DNA of 64,000 bases from Thalassotalea litorea (GTDB lineage Bacteria > Pseudomonadota > Gammaproteobacteria > Enterobacterales > Alteromonadaceae), in the NCBI RefSeq assembly GCF_005843925.1, contig NZ_VCBC01000018.1:1-64000 (forward strand), in the 5' to 3' direction. Of this stretch, positions 26,655 to 35,620 are shown piece by piece. Made by a program: the position numbers and the translations under genes. Position 1 is the first letter of the stretch. The number at the start of each line of letters is the position of its first letter. The notes under the pieces are model-generated. The model did no database searches. It was not told the origin of the DNA and was given only the letters and a program-made list of their open reading frames with translations.

Positions 26655-26742
26655 GGTGACGTGTCCGAGTGGCTGAAGGAGCACGCCTGGAAAGTGTGTA
26701 TACGGCAACGTATCGAGAGTTCGAATCTCTCCGTCACCGCCA
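26655..26742 (+). tRNA. tRNA-Ser(GGA)
   Basis: An 88-nt type II tRNA with a long variable arm. The anticodon loop CTGGAAA gives GGA. The acceptor stem GGTGACG pairs with CGTCACC, and GCCA follows with encoded CCA. It is the likely integration target of the mobile element that begins with the integrase 144 bp downstream. Confidence 0.96.
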
Positions 26743-26885
26743 TTTTTCCCTTTAAAATCAATAGCTTGCGAGGATTTTAAAGTAAAAGGTCTAATTTGTA
26801 AGTATCTGAAATATATCACATTTATATCTGGCGTTTGTCCGCAATTCCTCCGCGGCCTTTTTCAAGGCACAGATTTCAAAAAATT

Positions 26886-28103
26886 CTAAATATTAATCGT
26901 ATCTAAAAAAGCATTCACCGGACGGTTTTGGGTTTGATGGTATTCATCAATTTGACGGCCATAGGTTTTATACAAGCTATGCAAGTCATTATGGCCAAGC
27001 TGACGGGCAATAAAGAGATGATCCGCGCCAGCAAAAATCATGTTCGAGGCGAACGTGTGGCGCATCTGATAAGGGTAGCGATAGGGCACGTTGGCGTTTT
27101 TAAGGACGATGGTCCAATGCCGGCGAATAGAACCATGTCTCGAATCCCAGGGACGATTGGTACGCGGATTTAAGAACACCAAATCGTTTTGCAGCTTAGT
27201 GTATTGGCGTTGCTCGTTTAAGGCTTCTATCGCTTGATTTGGCAAGGCGATGGTGCGAACACCTGCTGGCGTTTTCGGGACTTTGGTTTGTCCTAAGCAG
27301 CGTGCTTGACGAACATGCACAACCCCTTCAACTAGATCCACATCTTGCCACCGAAGCGCAATCAACTCTTCCAATCTCATGCCCGTAAAAAAACCAAGGA
27401 TCACTAAGTGTTTGAACTGCGGGCGCGTACAATGGGCAACAATCGCCTGCATTTCTCGCTTCGAAAACGGCTTAATGTCAGCTTTCGCACCCACCGATTT
27501 CTTTAATCGATGCGCATGGTTCTTAACAAGCGTAGATAATTTCAATCCTGACAAGGGGTTAACCGTAATGGCTTTATCTATCACGGCTTGGTCGAGCGCG
27601 ATTCGAAGAACCGATAACGTCATGCTTAACGTTTTTGCTGCAAGGTTTCTCTCCACTAAACTTAAGAAAAATGCCTGGATCGAGGCTGGCTCTAAGTGAG
27701 TCAAACGAACGTGTTGTAGAGGCGCAAGGCGCCTGGCACACACTTGGTAACTGGTTAGCGATGAGTTGGATTTACCTTCTTTTTGCGCAATGTTCAACAT
27801 GCGTTGAAGCGAATCGCCCAAGGTCTGGTATGAACTGCCATAGCCAAACTTTTCTCGCTGAGCGCCATTTGGGAAGTAGTCAACATAATGAAACTGACCA
27901 ATGCTGATCTGGTGTTTGATTTCGCCCAGTAAATGACTCGCGGCTTTTAAGTCGGTTGCGCTTTCCGGGTTTAAACCTGGCAGTGGCTCACGACAACTGA
28001 TGCCTTGGTAAGTAAAGCTAAGGTTAATGGTCGAAGAGCGCTTATGCGCTCTGACAGTTACACCTGGGAAATCAGTTTTTATACTGCTTGCTGACCGGCC
28101 CAT
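26886..28103 (-). CDS. Tyrosine integrase with DUF3596-like arm domain
   Basis: This 405-residue integrase has an N-terminal arm-binding domain (about 1-75, GVTVRAHKRSSTINLSFTYQG), a SAM-like core-binding domain (about 90-195) and a catalytic domain with Arg in TGMRLEEL, Lys in TKVPKTPAG, YQMRHTFAS (the first box residue is Tyr where His is commoner), LGHNDL and the nucleophile Tyr in YKTYGR. Its 3' end points at tRNA-Ser(GGA), as in tRNA-targeting islands. The start overlaps the excisionase-like gene by 25 bp, so the two are coupled. Confidence 0.93.
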   Translation of the reverse strand: MGRSASSIKTDFPGVTVRAHKRSSTINLSFTYQGISCREPLPGLNPESATDLKAASHLLGEIKHQISIGQFHYVDYFPNGAQREKFGYGSSYQTLGDSLQRMLNIAQKEGKSNSSLTSYQVCARRLAPLQHVRLTHLEPASIQAFFLSLVERNLAAKTLSMTLSVLRIALDQAVIDKAITVNPLSGLKLSTLVKNHAHRLKKSVGAKADIKPFSKREMQAIVAHCTRPQFKHLVILGFFTGMRLEELIALRWQDVDLVEGVVHVRQARCLGQTKVPKTPAGVRTIALPNQAIEALNEQRQYTKLQNDLVFLNPRTNRPWDSRHGSIRRHWTIVLKNANVPYRYPYQMRHTFASNMIFAGADHLFIARQLGHNDLHSLYKTYGRQIDEYHQTQNRPVNAFLDTINI

Positions 28104-28255
28104 TTTTCTACCTCCCGCACGTTAATGCGTCTACGTCTTGCTACTACGGTATAGTGCACACCCTTTCGCCATATACCGCGAGCGATGCGATTATTGACTG
28201 CGGCCAAGGTTTCTCCTGACAATTCGCAATAACGATTGACCGTTACCATGTTCAT
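28079..28255 (-). CDS. Excisionase-like small DNA-binding protein
   Basis: A 58-residue protein begins MNMVTVNRYCELSGETLAAV at 28255, with AGGAGA upstream, and ends 25 bp inside the integrase start. The layout (V-x-R-Y-C-x-L-S-G, then NRIARGIWRKGVHY, then INVREVEKWAG) is that of winged-helix excisionase/MerR-like recombination directionality factors, which steer integrase towards excision. It is well placed for this role. Confidence 0.8.
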   Translation of the reverse strand: MNMVTVNRYCELSGETLAAVNNRIARGIWRKGVHYTVVARRRRINVREVEKWAGQQAV

Positions 28256-28453
28256 AAATTCTCTCCTAAGTATGGTTAAACTTTAGATTAGTATTTGAAT
28301 GAATTTTCCTAAGCCACAGTGGTTATTAAAAAATCTAATCCGAATGAACTCACTGTTTTCGGTTGAAATTTCATCCAATATATTGGTTGATGTTATCGGG
28401 AGTTAAACACTTGCAACAGGTAACTAGGGGTCACTTATTTTTAGGTTTGCCAA

Positions 28454-28497
28454 TTGAGATATAGTCGTGATAGTCTGATACTGTTCATTTAAACAGT
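28454..28497 (+). promoter_or_regulatory. Candidate promoter with palindromic operator
   Basis: TTGAGA (28454-28459) and GATACT (28477-28482) are 17 bp apart. The inverted repeat ACTGTT-CATTTA-AACAGT (28480-28497) overlaps the -10 and presumed start, a typical place for a repressor. It precedes the gene at 28561. The divergent excisionase/integrase operon reads away on the other side of 28256-28560. Confidence 0.45.
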
Positions 28498-28560
28498 GGT
28501 TGTAGTTGCCGTACTGGTAATCCACACGGACTTTTGTGAAAAATTTACAGGGAGTAAATT

Positions 28561-29187
28561 ATGACATTGTTAAAGAATATATCGACTGGCACTGAGTCGA
28601 TCCTCACGCCCCACAAATGCTTTGTTCGAAGAAACTTAGATTCATTTTTGGTTCACTTGAAAATACCTCTGATTTTTGAAGGTAAGGAGATTCAACCCGA
28701 ATATCGCGTAGATGTCTATGAACCGGATGCGGTGTTAAATAAACTTGCGTTTGTCCGAGAACTTTCAAATACCAAAATAATTATTGAACCTGCTAGTGAT
28801 GACTTTCGCAATTGGATTGTCTTGCGTTTGAGTGAGTTCAAAGCGCCACCTGGTATGGAAGTGGAATGTTTGGGGATCTTATACGACTTTTTTGAAGGGA
28901 ATAGATACAAAACATCCAAAGCATGGAACCCGCACGAGTCGGAAGTTTTAAATACTGATTCCGCAAAACATTATGGGAGTAAGGCTAACAAGGAAAAAAA
29001 TGAAGCGCTTCACGCTGAAGTAGATAATTTTATTCTCAATGCGTATGAGAGGGATCCAACCATGAGCGTACGACAAATCAAAGACGAATATGGAAGAAAA
29101 CACGTGGATTTGAGCGACGAAGCTATTGACTATAGAGTCAAAACTTCCCGCAAACGATTGAAAAGGGAACAAAAATTATCTTCATAG
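28561..29187 (+). CDS. Unrecognised 208-residue protein of the integrated element
   Basis: I do not recognise a family. ACAGGGAGT gives a good ribosome site. The N-terminal 120 residues look mixed alpha/beta (IIIEPASDDFRNWIVLRLSEF). The C-terminal 80 residues are charged and helical (SVRQIKDEYGRKHVDLSDEAIDYRVKTSRKRLKRE) and may include a helix-turn-helix. The position after a palindromic operator, divergent from int/xis, fits an element-encoded regulator, but this is inference. Confidence 0.6.
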   Translation: MTLLKNISTGTESILTPHKCFVRRNLDSFLVHLKIPLIFEGKEIQPEYRVDVYEPDAVLNKLAFVRELSNTKIIIEPASDDFRNWIVLRLSEFKAPPGMEVECLGILYDFFEGNRYKTSKAWNPHESEVLNTDSAKHYGSKANKEKNEALHAEVDNFILNAYERDPTMSVRQIKDEYGRKHVDLSDEAIDYRVKTSRKRLKREQKLSS

Positions 29188-29614
29188 TTTTAAGGACAGT
29201 GTCTAGAATTCATCGACGTTTGAAGTAATGATTTCTGGACTTTATTTATAAATTTAATAGTCGCTTGTTCTTGATTTAATTTGAGTCAACGATTCTTATG
29301 AAACATTTCATTACCTCCCCGCAACTGACATCGTAGCCGTCATTTTTACAATTTCATTGAGCCAGAATTTCAACGCCAATCGAAGGCGCTTTTCTTTAAA
29401 TATCTATTGGCAGCGCCAAGGCTGGTAAATTAACCCGCCATTCAAATTTTAACCCCACGTTTTATGAATCGAGACCTGAATTTGGCATCGGTCAATCCTT
29501 TGTATTTAAAAAAACAGGGGTGGTTACCTTTTGTCCTTTATATCAGGATTTTATGGTATGTACATCACGGGTGTCGCGTCCGTGAACAACAATCTCTTTA
29601 ATTTGGAGGCGAAT
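29188..29614. other. Gene-free interval before the replication operon
   Basis: No convincing gene. A weak hairpin followed by TTTTC lies at 29374-29395 (CGCC/GGCG) and may end the upstream transcript. In-frame codons upstream of the ATG at 29615 lack a ribosome site, so I treat this as a promoter region. Confidence 0.4.
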
Positions 29615-30016
29615 ATGCCAAACGTAAAAATGGGTTTACCCCCTGATTTAACGGATTTGATTGAGTTAAGTATGGGAAAAGTTTTAGAAGTAAGCCATGA
29701 GGAACACGCCTATACAAAGCTTTTGGTTGTCGGAAATGCCGGAATGGAAAAGTCGACGTTTACAGAACAGTTTTCTGCTCTGGATATTTCCGAAATTGTG
29801 CATGATTTGATGCAGCAGGAACGAATCACGTTAAGTACCGGGGCGATATACAAACTGTTGGACCAACGAAGTGCGATCTTAATCGTTCGCGTGATAAACC
29901 GTTTACGGGCAAAACGTAATGCTAGGTTATTGATGTTAGAGGATGTGTGGAAGTTTCTAACGCAATTCGATAGTTCAATTCAACAACTCTCAACCGATAA
30001 GGGAATATTGTCATGA
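29615..30016 (+). CDS. Unrecognised 133-residue protein, first gene of the replication operon
   Basis: The start at 29615 is chosen because TTGGAGG lies 6 bases upstream; an in-frame codon at 29531 lacks such a site. The sequence is helical, starting MPNVKMGLPPDLTDLIELSM. The stretch VVGNAGMEKSTFTEQF only superficially recalls a P-loop and lacks the GKS/T ending. The ATG of the primase-like gene overlaps its stop by 4 bp. Its role is unknown; the context suggests replication or copy control. Confidence 0.55.
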   Translation: MPNVKMGLPPDLTDLIELSMGKVLEVSHEEHAYTKLLVVGNAGMEKSTFTEQFSALDISEIVHDLMQQERITLSTGAIYKLLDQRSAILIVRVINRLRAKRNARLLMLEDVWKFLTQFDSSIQQLSTDKGILS

Positions 30017-31077
30017 ATTTTTTAACTCAATGTAGTCAACTAATGAAAACAGTGAACGGCAAGGAGATGCCACTTTTAAAAAGTATGGGCATAAAGCCGT
30101 TACCGCCAAAGAAAGGACACACTGGCGAATGTCCACTTTGTGGAGGGAAAAACCACATGGCTTGTAGTGAAGCAAATGGTGAATGGTATTTTTACTGTTC
30201 TACATGTGGATCTGGAAATTTATTGATGTTTGTTAGCCGTTACTACGAAGAAAATCCGGAAATGGCGTTTAATAACATTATGATGCATTACCTAGGCGGT
30301 TTGTCTGATAAACTGGCTGACTACTTCGAATCTGAAGAGTATGATGAGTTGTATTCTCAGGAACACTTTGATTATCAGGCCAATCGGATCCTTAATATCG
30401 CTGTACCTGCGTCGCAGCACCCTTACTTAGCAAAGCGCGGATTAGAATGGGATGATATCAATGTAACTGATAAGGATTATCGGTTGATGAAGGGGTTAGA
30501 TGTTCCTAAAGGATCGTTGATATTACCAATGAGTACAGGTAGTTGCCTTTATGCGCTCGATTTTATTACCCCGGAAGGGGAATCCTTTTCTTTTAATAAT
30601 GGCTTGGGTGAGGATGAGCATTTCGTGCTTAGAGCAAACGACAACGCGGAAGCAATTGTTGTTGCCCCGGATTTACCCAATGCGTTGATATTAAATGAGG
30701 TATTTCACGGTACGATTATCGTCACATCCCAACAAGCCAATTTAACTATGATCCGGGATCTTCTGGCACATTCACATCCAAATGTTAAGTGCTACTTCAT
30801 CGCGGAGTATGGCAGCTACGGGATGATGGCAAATGATAACGATTTTGACTTTGAATCGGCACTGTATCCCGGAGATTTAATCTTGCATCCGCCGTTTGCA
30901 CCCGAGCATTTACATGCACTGTCCAACGATACCGCTTCCTTTCACTTGGATTGGTTTACGTTTTCCCAAGTTGCTAGCGATTGGCAAGAGCAATTTTTAC
31001 GAACGATTGAACGAGAATCATCGGCGCCGACCCAGCTAGTCAATGCCTGGTTAAAAACGGGGGGTGAATATGAATAA
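30013..31077 (+). CDS. Primase-like zinc-finger protein
   Basis: This 354-residue protein has a DnaG/P4-type zinc-binding N-terminus (about 37-75): CPLCGGKNHMACSEANGEWY and FYCSTCGSGNLL. The middle part, with GSLILPMSTG and EGESFSFNNGLGED, resembles the Toprim-N region, and VVAPDLPNALILNEVF resembles a Toprim-like segment though without the usual acidic motif. This is the primase half of a primase-helicase pair common in integrative elements and phage satellites. It overlaps both neighbours, so it is tightly coupled. Confidence 0.75.
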   Translation: MNFLTQCSQLMKTVNGKEMPLLKSMGIKPLPPKKGHTGECPLCGGKNHMACSEANGEWYFYCSTCGSGNLLMFVSRYYEENPEMAFNNIMMHYLGGLSDKLADYFESEEYDELYSQEHFDYQANRILNIAVPASQHPYLAKRGLEWDDINVTDKDYRLMKGLDVPKGSLILPMSTGSCLYALDFITPEGESFSFNNGLGEDEHFVLRANDNAEAIVVAPDLPNALILNEVFHGTIIVTSQQANLTMIRDLLAHSHPNVKCYFIAEYGSYGMMANDNDFDFESALYPGDLILHPPFAPEHLHALSNDTASFHLDWFTFSQVASDWQEQFLRTIERESSAPTQLVNAWLKTGGEYE

Positions 31078-32881
31078 GTTACCAGTTAGCTTTTATCATG
31101 AGGAAGAGAACCTGGTCTATCGACCAGGTTCCGAGGATGACACACAAAGCAACAAGAGTCTGGTGGTTTCTTCGTTCTTTTCGGTTGTGGCGATGACCCA
31201 ATTAAAAGGCGAACCGGCAATGGTGGTGCAGTTTGTTACCCGAACCGGTGCTTTAAAACAAGTTGTCTTACCCAAGGCCTGGCTTGCCGACCATGGCGTG
31301 AAGATTAGGCAAACCCTTTTGGCTAGTGGTCTGCCTTCTATCAGCACTAATCATAAAGCGAGAGAGCTGGTAAACCATTACCTTGATCAGATGTCGACAT
31401 TCGATACTGTCAGGGATATCGCACTGGTTGAGAAAGTGGGATGGTTAAGTGATCACTATGTCATGGGGAACCACATCTATGGTATTAGGCCCGATGACTT
31501 TTTGTTATTGGGAGGCAATCGATTGAAGGCGCTCCAGCAAGCAGGAACGTTAAAGGATTGGCAGCAACACATTGGCGCGATGGCGGTTGCAAACAGTGCG
31601 TTGGCATTTGCCATCGCGGTGGGGTTTTCTGGACCTATCATTAAGCTGCTAAATATGAATGGATTTGGTTTTCATTTTGTTGGCCCAAGCAGCAGTGGGA
31701 AGACCACGTTATGTTTGTGTGCCGCTAGCGTCTGGGGTCCTCCGTCGATGATTGAAAATTGGCGCATGACGGACAACGCGTTTGAGCTTCGCGCCCTTTA
31801 TCACAATGACGGCGTCATCGTAATGGATGAAATTTCTCAAGCATTGCCTTCGCAAGTTTTCGACATGGTATACATGCTGGGGAATGGATTGGGGAAAACC
31901 CGGGCCACCAAATCCGGGGAGTTGCGTGATATGGCTAGTTGGCGATTGGTGGCGCTATCTTCTGGCGAGAAAACGTTAGAACACCATTTGGCGATGGGAG
32001 ATCTAAAGATGCAAGCCGGTCAAGATATTCGTCTTGCGAGCTTGCAAATAGGCGAGCGTGAGTTTGGTGTATTCGACTATTTGTACGGTTTCGCGTCGGG
32101 CGGCGAATTTTCTGACCATTTAGTAGACGCTTGCAATAAGTATTACGGTTCTCCTATGCATGTTTTTTTGAGTCATATTACATCGGACGCTGAAAAGTAT
32201 CGGGATCTATCGAATCAGATTTTCAAGGAATATTATCAATTGCTCTGCGCTAACACGGCAAGTCCCCAACTAAATCGAGTGGCTAAACACGTGGCGGCAG
32301 TCGGCACCGCTGCGAGATTAGCGACAGAGTTTCGGATTCTCCCATGGAAAACGGAAGATGTTCAGACAATGATGACGGACATGCTGGCTGTGGTTGCAGA
32401 ATCCAGAGGAGGAACCGGCGATCTGGAAGATCTTCAATTATTGTCGAGTTTACAAGAGAAACTTGTTGGAAAATCGCAAAGTAATTTTATTGAGATTGGA
32501 GATAAAAGGGCTGCCTCGAATTTTTGGGGGTATCGAAAGTATGACGCCGAATACGGTGATGTTTTGATGATCCCGTCGTCACAATGGAAGGTAATTAATA
32601 AAGGCCATGATTGGAGAAAGGCTGCCAAGCTCGCTCAGCAGCGAGGTTGGATGGTCCCAACGTCAAACCCCAAAGCGTGGCAGCACAATAGACGGATCGG
32701 AGGGTCACAGGTCAAGCACTATATAATCAGACTTGAATGTGTGTGTAATGATGATTTAGAGCAGTTGGCGTTGCCAATTCTGGACACGAATGCTTTGAAT
32801 GCCAAGTTGATCCCGTCCTATCATCAACCTCATCAGTTAACGGCCTACTCGGTCCAAGTTTGTATCGATAAGGCGCATTGA
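31070..32881 (+). CDS. DUF927-type replicative helicase
   Basis: The start is ATG 31070 after GGGGGGTG, with a GTG at 31064 as the alternative; this gives 603 residues. The N-terminal DUF927-like region (about 60-180, VGWLSDHYVMGNHIYG) precedes a P-loop VGPSSSGKTTLCL, Walker B GVIVMDEIS and a downstream LRDMASWRLVALSSGE segment. DUF927 proteins act as replication helicases of plasmids, satellites and integrative elements. With the upstream primase-like gene it forms the autonomous replication module of this element. Confidence 0.85.
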   Translation: MNKLPVSFYHEEENLVYRPGSEDDTQSNKSLVVSSFFSVVAMTQLKGEPAMVVQFVTRTGALKQVVLPKAWLADHGVKIRQTLLASGLPSISTNHKARELVNHYLDQMSTFDTVRDIALVEKVGWLSDHYVMGNHIYGIRPDDFLLLGGNRLKALQQAGTLKDWQQHIGAMAVANSALAFAIAVGFSGPIIKLLNMNGFGFHFVGPSSSGKTTLCLCAASVWGPPSMIENWRMTDNAFELRALYHNDGVIVMDEISQALPSQVFDMVYMLGNGLGKTRATKSGELRDMASWRLVALSSGEKTLEHHLAMGDLKMQAGQDIRLASLQIGEREFGVFDYLYGFASGGEFSDHLVDACNKYYGSPMHVFLSHITSDAEKYRDLSNQIFKEYYQLLCANTASPQLNRVAKHVAAVGTAARLATEFRILPWKTEDVQTMMTDMLAVVAESRGGTGDLEDLQLLSSLQEKLVGKSQSNFIEIGDKRAASNFWGYRKYDAEYGDVLMIPSSQWKVINKGHDWRKAAKLAQQRGWMVPTSNPKAWQHNRRIGGSQVKHYIIRLECVCNDDLEQLALPILDTNALNAKLIPSYHQPHQLTAYSVQVCIDKAH

Positions 32882-32912
32882 TGCTGGACAATGCCGTTAA
32901 ACACCAATCGAG

Positions 32913-33090
32913 TTACCAGTGATACCAGTGCGAATATTCATTGGTATCACTTGCTAGGCCTTATGTTTAAAGGCCGCTACTGCGGTTACCAGTGATGCCG
33001 GTTAAAACACAAGGTGAAATGGATGTTAGTTCGTCTACCGTTAAATGAAAGTGCAATTAAGGCCCAGGCAAGAATTGCGGATACCAGTGA
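32913..33090. repeat. Cluster of ACCAGTGAT-type sites
   Basis: TTACCAGTGAT (32913), ATACCAGTG (32922), the inverted TTGGTATCACTTG (32941), TTACCAGTGATG (32986) and ATACCAGTGAAG (about 33085) lie in under 180 bp. They fall between the helicase gene and the second integrase and inside its first codons. Repeated short sites in both orientations fit arm-type integrase sites, iterons or a repressor operator. Confidence 0.6.
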
Positions 33091-34216
33091 AGTTCGCTGC
33101 ACCCGACATCCACACTTAAAACTTAGATTCCACAAATCGCGAACATCCGGTACCTGGCTGGTGTGGTCAAATGCTCAGTGGAACGTGATTGGTCATTGGC
33201 CGCAGATCTCGCTGCAACGCATCGTACAAGGATTGCCGGACATCGCTTTAAGGCTGGCCGTATCGTCAAATGACATTGCTATCAACCAATTTGAGACAGT
33301 AGCGGATTTGTTGACGTGGTATGTGACCCGCTGCCAGGCAGATGGTCACTTAAGTCAAACGCGTAAGAGTACTATTGAAAGCTCCGTGCGGCTGCATATA
33401 TGTCCTAAACTCGGCTTTACTCGCATCGATATGCTTACTAAGTCAATACTTGATAAAAAGTTGATCTGGCCGCTGCAACAGACGTTGTCTATGGGAACGG
33501 TGATTAAATATTTTAATATTTTAAAAGCGGCATTTTCACAAGCGCACAAACTAGAATACATCAATATCAATCCGCTATCGAACATCGCGATAAAAGATTT
33601 TGGTCGATTTAAACAGCTACCAAGAGCCGCCAGGTTACAACCCGTGATGCTGCCAGAGATCTTAGCATCATTAACCAAAGCCCCCGTACCCACTCGAGTG
33701 CTGATGTTGATGCAATTGGTGTTTGGCACACGCGTTGGCGAAACACGACAAGCAAAATGGCGGGATCTCACACTCACCGACGACGGCGTATGGCATATCC
33801 CCGCCAATCACACCAAAACTGGGCAGTCCCACCAATTACCCATTCCCGCACCGATGGTGGCATTTCTTCAACATTATCAACACTGGTTGAACGAGCGAGG
33901 CGAGTTGTCGGTATATCTATTGCCAAGCGCAAATGGCTCAGGACCAATGACGCACGATGACGCCAGCTATCGTTATAAAGTGTTTAGCGAAGGCATGTTT
34001 TCCTCACACGATGTCAGAAAATGCGCGCGCAGCTGCTGGGCGGAGCAGGGCGTGGATTTTTTAGTGGCAGAGCGCTTGTTAAATCATTCGTTGGGTAAAG
34101 TCGCGGAAACCTATATTGATACGCAAGTGAGGCAATGGCAGCGGCAGGCGATCGTCAATCATGCCAAATGGCTAGTAGCCTGTCATGCGCATTGTTTTGC
34201 CTGGCCGTGTAATTGA
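33023..34216 (+). CDS. Second tyrosine integrase
   Basis: ATG 33023 with AAGGTG upstream is preferred over the GTG at 33014. This 397-residue recombinase has an N-terminal arm-like domain (HPHLKLRFHKSRTSGTW and IGHWPQISLQ), a core-binding domain (about 100-205) and catalytic residues Arg in FGTRVGETRQAKW, Lys in NHTKTGQSHQLP, SSHDVRKCARS, LLNHSLGK and Tyr in ETYIDT. It is unlike the integrase at 26886 beyond the shared fold. It follows the helicase gene with the same orientation, so either the element has two recombinases or two elements abut here. Confidence 0.9.
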   Translation: MLVRLPLNESAIKAQARIADTSEVRCTRHPHLKLRFHKSRTSGTWLVWSNAQWNVIGHWPQISLQRIVQGLPDIALRLAVSSNDIAINQFETVADLLTWYVTRCQADGHLSQTRKSTIESSVRLHICPKLGFTRIDMLTKSILDKKLIWPLQQTLSMGTVIKYFNILKAAFSQAHKLEYININPLSNIAIKDFGRFKQLPRAARLQPVMLPEILASLTKAPVPTRVLMLMQLVFGTRVGETRQAKWRDLTLTDDGVWHIPANHTKTGQSHQLPIPAPMVAFLQHYQHWLNERGELSVYLLPSANGSGPMTHDDASYRYKVFSEGMFSSHDVRKCARSCWAEQGVDFLVAERLLNHSLGKVAETYIDTQVRQWQRQAIVNHAKWLVACHAHCFAWPCN

Positions 34217-34251
34217 GTTGCACCTATAGAATTACGCTGGGAGTTACGCAT

Positions 34252-34606
34252 CAACGTGGCGGCCTAGCCCTGGCGTCATTGTCCATTCAGACCAAGGGGC
34301 TCAATATGGCAGTGATGATTATCAAAATACTTTGCAGAGTCTTCACATGTTATGCAGCATGAGCGCTCGAGGAAACTGCTATGACAATGCGGTTGTTGAG
34401 AGCTTCTTCGGCTCATTGAAACGGGAGCAAATTCGAAAGTGTCGTTATCGAACGAGGCAAGAAGCCAAGCTCGATATCTTCGATTACATCGAGTGCTTCT
34501 ACAACCGGAAACGGTTACACAGTTATCTGGGGTTTAAAAGTCCTTCGGACTTTGAAGCTGAACATGATAACGTTAATTAACTGTCCATTTTTATGGGGCA
34601 AGATCA
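34252..34606 (+). pseudogene. IS3-family transposase remnant
   Basis: From about 34252 the frame reads WRPSPGVIVHSDQGAQYGSDDY, then MSARGNCYDNAVVESFFGSLKREQ and RLHSYLGFKSPSDFE, stopping at 34580. These are the second Asp and the Glu of the DDE triad of an IS3-family OrfB. The N-terminal two thirds are missing. The segment TGTCCATTTTTATGGGGCAAGATCA (inner part) to 34606 probably is the right terminal repeat. The upstream junction at about 34250 abuts the second integrase. Confidence 0.88.
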
Positions 34607-34662
34607 AAGAGCGATTTACAGCCATTCAACCTAAGTCAAAAGAATAAACGGTTAGCTGTATC

Positions 34663-34794
34663 ATGAATAAAGCCAAATATTTAGGGATAGTATATCTATT
34701 ACCTGTAATCCTATACCCCCTGAAAGTTGATCACTTTCAAGATATTTGGATTTGGTACTATTGTGGCTGCAGCAATAACCTAACGACACTTTAA
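34663..34794 (+). CDS. Possible 43-residue membrane peptide
   Basis: An ATG frame encodes MNKAKYLGIVYLLPVILYPL and then a soluble tail with CGC. It would form one membrane helix. There is no good ribosome site and no recognised family. The rest of 34607-34994 shows only a diverged tandem repeat near 34805-34875 (GGTTTGTCAAAG / GGCTTTTTCAAAG, each followed by a GCGGAA). Confidence 0.2.
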   Translation: MNKAKYLGIVYLLPVILYPLKVDHFQDIWIWYYCGCSNNLTTL

Positions 34795-34994
34795 GAGATA
34801 AAAAGCAGGGTTTGTCAAAGTGCGCTAGGCGGAAAAAAAAGTAGGCTTTTTCAAAGCTAGTTAAGCGGAATTCTCAAAAGCAATATCGTTTGTTAACGTC
34901 ATGAGTATTGATACTGATAAAGGTAATCACACCATATTGCGAAACACTAAACAAACAACTACGTTTAATATATCGCTATTAACAAGGAACAGTT

Positions 34995-35246
34995 ATGGCA
35001 AAAATTCTTTCTGAACTTACCCCCGGGTTATTTAAACAAACATTAAGAACTCACGCTGTGGATTTTTCTGGTCACGCTTTATGTGACGAAAATCTTAATC
35101 AATTTTCAAAAAACACAAAATTAAATGTTGGCCATATATCGTGTAGCGATTGTGTAGATATCATTCGAGCATCTTTTATGGTGAGTCATGAAGAATTAGC
35201 ACCGGAGCACGATTTTTCAGAATTACCACCAGGGAACTGCCATTAA
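34995..35246 (+). CDS. Small putative zinc-binding protein with CSDC motif
   Basis: This 83-residue protein follows a good AAGGA site. HAVDFSGHALCDENL and later HISCSDCVDIIRA suggest a metal site made of His/Cys pairs. The 57-residue protein at 49518 shares a CSDC-[IV]-[DE]-II core, so the two belong to one small family. I do not recognise a function. It stands alone between an IS remnant and a strong terminator. Confidence 0.6.
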   Translation: MAKILSELTPGLFKQTLRTHAVDFSGHALCDENLNQFSKNTKLNVGHISCSDCVDIIRASFMVSHEELAPEHDFSELPPGNCH

Positions 35247-35362
35247 CAGGGTGTAAAGCCTTTCTAGGTCCGTTAAGACGGTCTAAATCGACCCGAAATT
35301 TCAATTTAAACAGAAATATCACCTAAGGTTTTTTTAGGTCAGTAAGAATATGGGCTAGCGTC

Positions 35363-35394
35363 TATATTAGTGAAATATCCCTTTCACTAATATA
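35363..35394 (+). terminator. Intrinsic terminator
   Basis: TATATTAGTGAAA and TTTCACTAATATA form a perfect 13-bp stem with a 6-nt loop, followed by AGGCATTTTTT. It lies after the small CSDC gene. Confidence 0.7.
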
Positions 35395-35434
35395 AGGCAT
35401 TTTTTAGGCTGGTAATTACTATTGTTGTGTTGTT

Positions 35435-35505
35435 GTATACTCCACTGATTTGGACCACGCTTCCATTTAGAAATTGCCATCAATAGTAAAAGAGATTTGC
35501 CAGGT
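35435..35505. repeat. 71-bp direct repeat, copy 1
   Basis: It matches 36945-37015 in the same orientation with two differences near its left end. It contains GATTTGGACCACGCTTCC and ends GATTTGCCAGGT. The two copies bracket the secreted-protein gene and a second repeat pair. Confidence 0.9.
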
Positions 35506-35620
35506 GTGGGCTGAAAGGATACCAATATGGGTAACTCTCAACTTTTCAATAATATATGTCAGAACTAATTCACTTGATTTAAAGTCATGCCTCTGATGCG
35601 TGGCTATTTTTTGTTGTTGG

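Noticed and set aside
29615..30016. P-loop ATPase reading of VVGNAGMEKSTF
   Set aside because: The GxxxxGK[ST] pattern is not met (M-E-K-S) and no Walker B follows.
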